From positions 1 to 53,632 of the forward strand of contig MFCV01000039.1 in the NCBI GenBank assembly GCA_001777015.1: a DNA stretch of 53,632 nucleotides. Direction: 5' to 3'. The notes beneath the pieces were generated by a model. That model was not told the origin of the DNA, did not search any database, and saw only the letters and a program-made list of their open reading frames with translations. The stretch is from Candidatus Daviesbacteria bacterium RIFCSPHIGHO2_02_FULL_36_13. Its GTDB lineage: Bacteria > Patescibacteriota > Microgenomatia > Daviesbacterales > UBA10151. Below, piece after piece: positions 50,120 through 53,632 of the stretch (the stretch's first letter is position 1; every line of letters begins with the position of its first letter). A program made the position numbers and the translations under genes.

Positions 50120-51031
50120 ATGCGCCTTCGAAGATGGATTAGGTTTTTAATAGGTTGTTTTATCTTAGGAATATTTGTAGTTTTTATCTTCAATTTTTTT
50201 AAATTTTTAACCGGCGGTTTTTCAACAGTTCTAATTTCTCCGATTCTTAATTTAGAAAACTTAAAACAAAATAGTTCTTTGGAAAAAGGTATTAATAAAG
50301 CTTTGGAGGGATCAACAGGCACTTATTCTATAGCTGTTAAAAATTTAAAAACAGGCAAAAGTTATTATCTTGATGAACATAGAGTTTTTGAGGCTGCCAG
50401 CCTTTATAAACTTTGGGTTATGGGAGAGGTATTTAATCAGATTAAAAAAGGAGATTTAAAAGAGGAAGATGTTTTAAGTAAAACCATACCCTATCTAAAC
50501 AACAAGTTTGGGATATCTCAAGAGGATGCAGAACTTAAGGAAGGAGGCATTACATTAAGTGTTAAAAATGCCTTAAACCAGATGATTACAATTTCCCACA
50601 ACTATGCTGCTATGCTTCTAACAGAAAAAGTAAAATTATCTTCAGTTGAAAAATATTTAAAGGATAATGGTTTCAAAGAATCTAAAGTTGGGACAGATGG
50701 TGATTCTCCAAAAACAACAGCTTTTGATATTTTGCTTTTCTTCGAGAAATTATACAACGGAAGATTGATAGAGGGAGAGTATACAAAACAAATGCTTGAG
50801 CTTTTAAGTAAACAGCAGCTTAATAATAAATTGCCTCAAAAATTACCGGCAGAAACAGTTATAGCTCACAAAACAGGAGAAATTTATTCTTTCTCTCATG
50901 ACGGAGGAATTGTCTTAACCTCCAAAGGAGATTATATTATTGTTGTTTTAGCAGATACTGCTATTCCAAAAGCTGCAGATGATAGAATAGCAGATATATC
51001 TTTGGCTGTCTATAAATATTTTACCCGCTAG
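50120..51031 (+). CDS. Class A beta-lactamase-like serine hydrolase
   Basis: 303 aa. N-terminal TM (about residues 8-30), then a penicillin-recognising fold: SLYK (SxxK nucleophile motif, about residue 92, in FEAASLYKLWVMGEVF), SHNYAAMLL where class A enzymes have SDN, and HKTGEIYSFSHDGGIV (KTG box, about 253-268). Could be a beta-lactamase, but CPR homologues of this type are more likely cell-wall or housekeeping hydrolases; the SDN Asp-to-His change argues for caution. The last 11 nt overlap convergent msrB. Confidence 0.85.
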   Translation: MRLRRWIRFLIGCFILGIFVVFIFNFFKFLTGGFSTVLISPILNLENLKQNSSLEKGINKALEGSTGTYSIAVKNLKTGKSYYLDEHRVFEAASLYKLWVMGEVFNQIKKGDLKEEDVLSKTIPYLNNKFGISQEDAELKEGGITLSVKNALNQMITISHNYAAMLLTEKVKLSSVEKYLKDNGFKESKVGTDGDSPKTTAFDILLFFEKLYNGRLIEGEYTKQMLELLSKQQLNNKLPQKLPAETVIAHKTGEIYSFSHDGGIVLTSKGDYIIVVLADTAIPKAADDRIADISLAVYKYFTR

Positions 51032-51383
51032 GGATAAAACGGATTGAAAGGGAATTGACGCAGTGTCTTGTATCCTTTTCGGTTAAATGTTCCCCTTTAA
51101 ATTCATGACCCAGGTGAGCATTACAATTAGCGCACTGAATTTCTATTCTTTGCCCATCAGCATCTGGAATTCTTTTTAATGAATTGGGATACTCATCATC
51201 AAATGAGGGCCAGCCGCATCCTGCATCAAACTTTGACTCTGATGAAAAAAGTGAAGCATTACATTTTTTACAGATGTATCTTCCATCTTTGTAGAAATCA
51301 TCATACTCACCGGTAAATGGGGCCTCGGTACCTTTGTCCTCAATTATATCTTTTTCCTGAGGGGTTAGTTTATTGTAGGACAT
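51021..51383 (-). CDS. msrB: Peptide-methionine (R)-S-oxide reductase
   Basis: 120 aa. Reduces methionine-R-sulfoxide in proteins. Two structural-zinc pairs CKKC and CANC; FDAGCGWPSFDDEY holds the usual recycling region, and the catalytic cysteine is in RHCVNSLSIRF (about residue 110). No signal peptide. Upstream of the ATG the minus strand has the direct repeat TTAGGCTA-C-TTAGGCTA. Confidence 0.95.
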   Translation of the reverse strand: MSYNKLTPQEKDIIEDKGTEAPFTGEYDDFYKDGRYICKKCNASLFSSESKFDAGCGWPSFDDEYPNSLKRIPDADGQRIEIQCANCNAHLGHEFKGEHLTEKDTRHCVNSLSIRFIPSG

Positions 51384-51450
51384 TAGCCTAAGTAGCCTAA
51401 AACTAATACAAAATTGACCGTAATATCCATACTTACATCATTACAGCTTA

Positions 51451-51459
51451 TGGTAAAAT
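51451..51459 (+). promoter_or_regulatory. Extended -10 for the alpha/beta hydrolase gene
   Basis: TGG-TAAAAT, 8 nt before the ATG at 51468. The TTG at 51414, which would extend the frame, is part of TTGACC and is not in a start-site context. Confidence 0.5.
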
Positions 51460-51467
51460 CTGTCAAT

Positions 51468-52484
51468 ATGCGTTTTGCTGCCATATTAATTTTTATTGGT
51501 TTAATATTTGGAACAATCTTTCTCCTAAAAAATTACAAGGTTCCTCAAAGTATAGAGCAGTCTTTTGTATTTAAAGCCAGCCCAACTCCTACTCCTTTTT
51601 ATGAAATGACTATTCCTTATTTACGAAGTAGAGAATATAAATCCAATTTAGGTGAACTTGAGAAAATTTCAGAAAATGGTAGTTACACTTCCTATTTAAC
51701 TAGTTATACCTCAGATGGATTAAAAATTAATGGACTTTTAACAAAACCTAAAGGTGATATGCCAGAAGGAGGATTCCCTGCTATTGTTTTTATTCATGGA
51801 TATATTCCTCCAACTCTATATAAAACAACAGAAAAATATATTGATCATGTAGATTTTTTAGCCAGGAATGGAATTGTAGTTTTTAAAATAGATTTAAGAG
51901 GACATGGAGATTCAGAAGGAGAGGGCGGCGGAGCTTATTATTCTCCTGATTATATTATTGATGCTCTATCAGCTTTGTCTGCCTTAGATTCATCAGATTT
52001 TGTAAATAAAATTGGACTTTGGGGACACTCTATGGCAGGCAATGTAGTTTTAAGATCTTTTGCTTCAAAGCCTGAAATTCCAGCAGTAGTTATTTGGGCA
52101 GGGGCAGTTTATTCATATGAGGATTTTGTAAAATACAGACTAAGTGATAATAGTTATAGACCTCCTGAATTATCTTCTCAAAGGCAAAAAAGAAGACAGG
52201 AACTTTTTAGTGTACATGGGGAGTTTAATAAAGATAATGCTTTCTGGAAACAAGTCGCCCCAACAAATTATCTAGGGGATATAAAAGGTGCGATCCAGTT
52301 ACATCATGCTATTGATGATGATGTTGTTAATATTGGATACAGTAGGGATTTAATGAAGATCTTAGATCAAACTAAAATCCCACATGAGCTTTTTGAATAT
52401 CCCAACGGAGGACACAATATAAGTGGACTAAGTTTTACTCAAGCTATGCAGAAAACAGTAGAATTTTTCAAAAATACTTTATAA
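51468..52484 (+). CDS. Membrane-anchored alpha/beta hydrolase (S9-like)
   Basis: 338 aa. N-terminal TM (FAAILIFIGLIFGTIFLL), a Pro/Thr linker, then an alpha/beta hydrolase: oxyanion VFIHGYIPP, DLRGHGDSEG, nucleophile GLWGHSMAGN (about residue 188), Asp in HHAIDDDVVN, His in PNGGHNIS near the end. The layout resembles prolyl-oligopeptidase-like or dienelactone-type hydrolases facing outward; substrate unknown. Confidence 0.87.
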   Translation: MRFAAILIFIGLIFGTIFLLKNYKVPQSIEQSFVFKASPTPTPFYEMTIPYLRSREYKSNLGELEKISENGSYTSYLTSYTSDGLKINGLLTKPKGDMPEGGFPAIVFIHGYIPPTLYKTTEKYIDHVDFLARNGIVVFKIDLRGHGDSEGEGGGAYYSPDYIIDALSALSALDSSDFVNKIGLWGHSMAGNVVLRSFASKPEIPAVVIWAGAVYSYEDFVKYRLSDNSYRPPELSSQRQKRRQELFSVHGEFNKDNAFWKQVAPTNYLGDIKGAIQLHHAIDDDVVNIGYSRDLMKILDQTKIPHELFEYPNGGHNISGLSFTQAMQKTVEFFKNTL

Positions 52485-52488
52485 ATGC

Positions 52489-52517
52489 TTGACAAAATAA
52501 ATTGAAAGTGAGATTGT
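52489..52517 (+). promoter_or_regulatory. Promoter of the CHRD-like gene
   Basis: TTGACA (52489-52494), 17 nt, GATTGT (52512-52517), then 7 nt to the ATG at 52525. The same geometry as the surface-protein promoter. TATATT (52518-52523) abuts the ATG and is too close to serve. Confidence 0.5.
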
Positions 52518-52524
52518 TATATTA

Positions 52525-53001
52525 ATGATCAAAAATCTAATTTTAGGACTTGTGGTATTAGCAGTACTTGGTTTAGGGTATATGATGTTTTTTAATAACA
52601 AACAAACTCAACCAGCATCAACAACTGTCATAAAAGTAACCAGCCCTTCAGCCAGTCTCTCAGCAAGTCCTTCAGACATATTAGTCAATCTTTCAGAACA
52701 GAATGAATCAAGCCAGTCAGGTACAGCTACATTAACTGAAGCTAATGGGAAAGTAAAAGTAACACTTAAGCTAACAGGTGCACCAAAGGATGCTGCCCAG
52801 CCTGCGCATATTCATAAAGGAGCTTGTCCTGATGTGGGGGCAGTACTGCATCCTCTTAACTCTCCTGTAAATGGTATGTCTGAAACAATTCTTGATACTA
52901 CATTTGCCAAGTTAAAAACTGAACTTCCTCTTGGTATAAATGTTCACAAATCAGCAGCTGAATCAAAAGTCTATGTCTCCTGCGGTGATCTAAAATTCTA
53001 A
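52525..53001 (+). CDS. Secreted CHRD-domain-like protein
   Basis: 158 aa. N-terminal signal anchor (LILGLVVLAVLGLGYMMFF), a Ser/Thr linker, then a small beta domain with AQPAHIHKGACPDVGAVLHP and the C-terminal INVHKSAAESKVYVSCGDLK. This resembles CHRD domains and the beta fold of Cu/Zn SOD-like proteins. The two conserved cysteines (in GACPD and VSCGD) probably form a disulfide. HIH could bind metal, but the full SOD ligand set is not visible. Function unknown. Overlaps the convergent zinc-finger gene by 12 nt. Confidence 0.72.
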   Translation: MIKNLILGLVVLAVLGLGYMMFFNNKQTQPASTTVIKVTSPSASLSASPSDILVNLSEQNESSQSGTATLTEANGKVKVTLKLTGAPKDAAQPAHIHKGACPDVGAVLHPLNSPVNGMSETILDTTFAKLKTELPLGINVHKSAAESKVYVSCGDLKF

Positions 53002-53271
53002 GAAGGCATTACATTTATAGCACCAGAGCCAGTTGTAGTCACATTTGTGAGGTTTTACAAAAGGGTGATCTGAGCTTTTAAAATGTTCGGTATTGTGAGC
53101 ATTGTGTGATTCACAGCAAAAAACTTTGCCGCAGGTTAAACAAATCCTTAAGTCTTCGTTAAAACCACAAACTTCACAAGCATCTTTTTCTGAGGTGGTG
53201 TCCTCTTTTAGATCAGCTATATGAGGGCACTCAGCCTTTTTAATATGTTTCCAATCTCCAACTCCAGCCAT
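52990..53271 (-). CDS. UBP-type zinc-finger protein
   Basis: 93 aa. Residues ~32-93 form a ZnF-UBP domain: CEVCGFNEDLRICLTCGKVF, CCESHNAHNTEHF, HPFVKPHKCDYNWLWCYKC. Cys/His pairs in the UBP order could hold three zincs. In eukaryotes this domain binds the free ubiquitin C-terminus; bacteria with stand-alone copies exist, with unknown ligand. N-terminal CPHIADL adds another Cys/His pair. Not fused to a protease. Confidence 0.85.
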   Translation of the reverse strand: MAGVGDWKHIKKAECPHIADLKEDTTSEKDACEVCGFNEDLRICLTCGKVFCCESHNAHNTEHFKSSDHPFVKPHKCDYNWLWCYKCNAFLEF

Positions 53272-53277
53272 AGTCCG

Positions 53278-53309
53278 ATTATACTATATAATTTTCTATT
53301 TGGTATAAT
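53278..53309. promoter_or_regulatory. Divergent leaderless-type promoters
   Basis: Minus strand TATAAT (53283-53278) is 6 nt before the zinc-finger ATG (53271). Plus strand TGG-TATAAT (53301-53309) is 6 nt before the ATG at 53316. Both -10s are perfect; the -35s are weak. Confidence 0.65.
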
Positions 53310-53315
53310 TTGGGT

Positions 53316-53552
53316 ATGAAAGAAAGATGGAGAAATATCAGGGTGGCTTTAGGAGTACTTATTCTTGCTTCAGCTTTTGTTGGAAATAGAGGTGTAGTAA
53401 ATCAGGAGAATTCTCCTGCAAAAGCAGCTCAACCTCCTCAGTCTTTATTCATTCCTCCAACTCTCAGATCCCTAATGTTTGAAATAGGTGGTTATGTTAT
53501 CCCTGAAAAACTAGGTGTTAGATCCTATCCAAGTGCTAATAAGTTTGACTAG
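53316..53552 (+). CDS. Short secreted or membrane-tethered protein
   Basis: 78 aa from ATG 53316 (a TTG two codons earlier is between the -10 and the ATG). Basic N-terminus KERWRNIR, then a hydrophobic segment VALGVLILASAFVG, then a Pro/Gln/Ser-rich body with IPPTLRSLMFEIGGYVIPEK. Probably exported, with either a cleaved signal (after about residue 22) or a single anchor. Not recognised. Confidence 0.6.
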   Translation: MKERWRNIRVALGVLILASAFVGNRGVVNQENSPAKAAQPPQSLFIPPTLRSLMFEIGGYVIPEKLGVRSYPSANKFD

Positions 53553-53582
53553 ACAATAATCCCCAAAAGTCCTAAGCAGAGC

Positions 53583-53611
53583 TTGCCTGTTTTCTGCGAA
53601 AAAGGTAAAAT
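53583..53611 (+). promoter_or_regulatory. Promoter-like sequence at the right edge
   Basis: TTGCCT (53583-53588), exactly 17 nt, TAAAAT (53606-53611). Its gene, if any, lies beyond the window. No start codon follows within the 21 nt left. Confidence 0.4.
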
Positions 53612-53632
53612 TTGTCTCTTAAGAAGAGGTAA

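Noticed and set aside
50120-51031. Antibiotic-resistance beta-lactamase
   Set aside because: SxxK and KTG are present but the SDN Asp is His and the N-terminus is a membrane anchor; a resistance role cannot be supported from sequence alone.
51414-51467. Extension of the alpha/beta hydrolase to TTG 51414
   Set aside because: The segment contains the extended -10 TGGTAAAAT and has no homology-like features; the ATG at 51468 leads directly into the TM anchor.

Overview
The window is a gene-dense, AT-rich bacterial fragment. It uses the standard bacterial code: UGA is a genuine stop, for example in folA, rpsB, cysS and purL. The character is that of a Candidate Phyla Radiation (Patescibacteria) genome, and I would guess Microgenomates. 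Grounds for this are the very short EF-Ts (151 aa), a trigger factor without its PPIase domain, many 1-28 nt gene overlaps, a YerC-like TrpR-family regulator, a CPR-style giant secreted protein, and rpsB-tsf-frr-rseP-proS with pyrH and the isoprenoid genes missing. The phylum call is an inference from content; no rRNA is present.

Layout. 1-2454: deoxynucleotide and folate genes (5'-truncated dcd, a dcd/dut-family paralogue, thyA, folA). 2491-8691: a small orphan gene, then rpsB-tsf-frr-rseP, a DUF5667-like secreted protein and proS. 8726-12846: tig, a HIT hydrolase with a CTG start, rpsU, yqeY, ybeY, dnaX. 12898-19113: a 2071-aa secreted surface protein. 19218-24093: glyA-folD, ybaB-recR, a coiled-coil protein, cysS. 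24080-24456 (minus): two tiny overlapping membrane-protein genes. 24585-28628: cmk, an M16 peptidase, gdhA, and a minus-strand dgkA/PAP2 pair. 28692-49004: a purine island (purF-N-D-SL-Q-guaA; a metallopeptidase; a TrpR-like regulator; HAD and purA on minus; purP-purP-purH-purB-purE-purC-prs; purM on minus). 49020-53552: exported or stress-type proteins (sugar-dehydrogenase-like propeller, class A beta-lactamase-like hydrolase, MsrB, alpha/beta hydrolase, CHRD-like protein, UBP-type zinc finger, a short secreted protein).

How it works together. Prs, PurF/D/N/SL/Q/M/E/C/B, PurP and PurH carry ribose-5-phosphate to IMP; PurA leads to adenylosuccinate, PurB to AMP, and GuaA makes GMP from XMP. 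GuaB and PurK are not in the window. GlyA and FolD supply one-carbon folates for PurN, PurH and ThyA, and FolA recycles dihydrofolate from ThyA. Two copies of the archaeal-type formate-dependent PurP sit directly before a full-length PurH, giving two apparent routes to FAICAR.

Three patterns run across gene boundaries. (1) Many first-of-operon genes have a sigma70-like -10 hexamer ending only 5-9 nt before the start codon, often with TTGACA/TTGACT exactly 17 nt upstream or an extended TGn, so their mRNAs should be leaderless, whereas several genes inside operons carry strong Shine-Dalgarno sequences. (2) Short GC-rich palindromic elements sit in frame inside essential genes (dut-like, tig, yqeY, dnaX, purL, purQ, guaA), resembling the in-frame palindromic elements of Rickettsia; one 23-nt element occurs in two genes in different reading frames. 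(3) A perfect 30-bp palindrome overlies the promoter of the TrpR-like gene and a second copy of its core follows the gene. No tRNA, rRNA, CRISPR array, transposase or integrase was seen, and there is no stretch over 300 nt without a gene.
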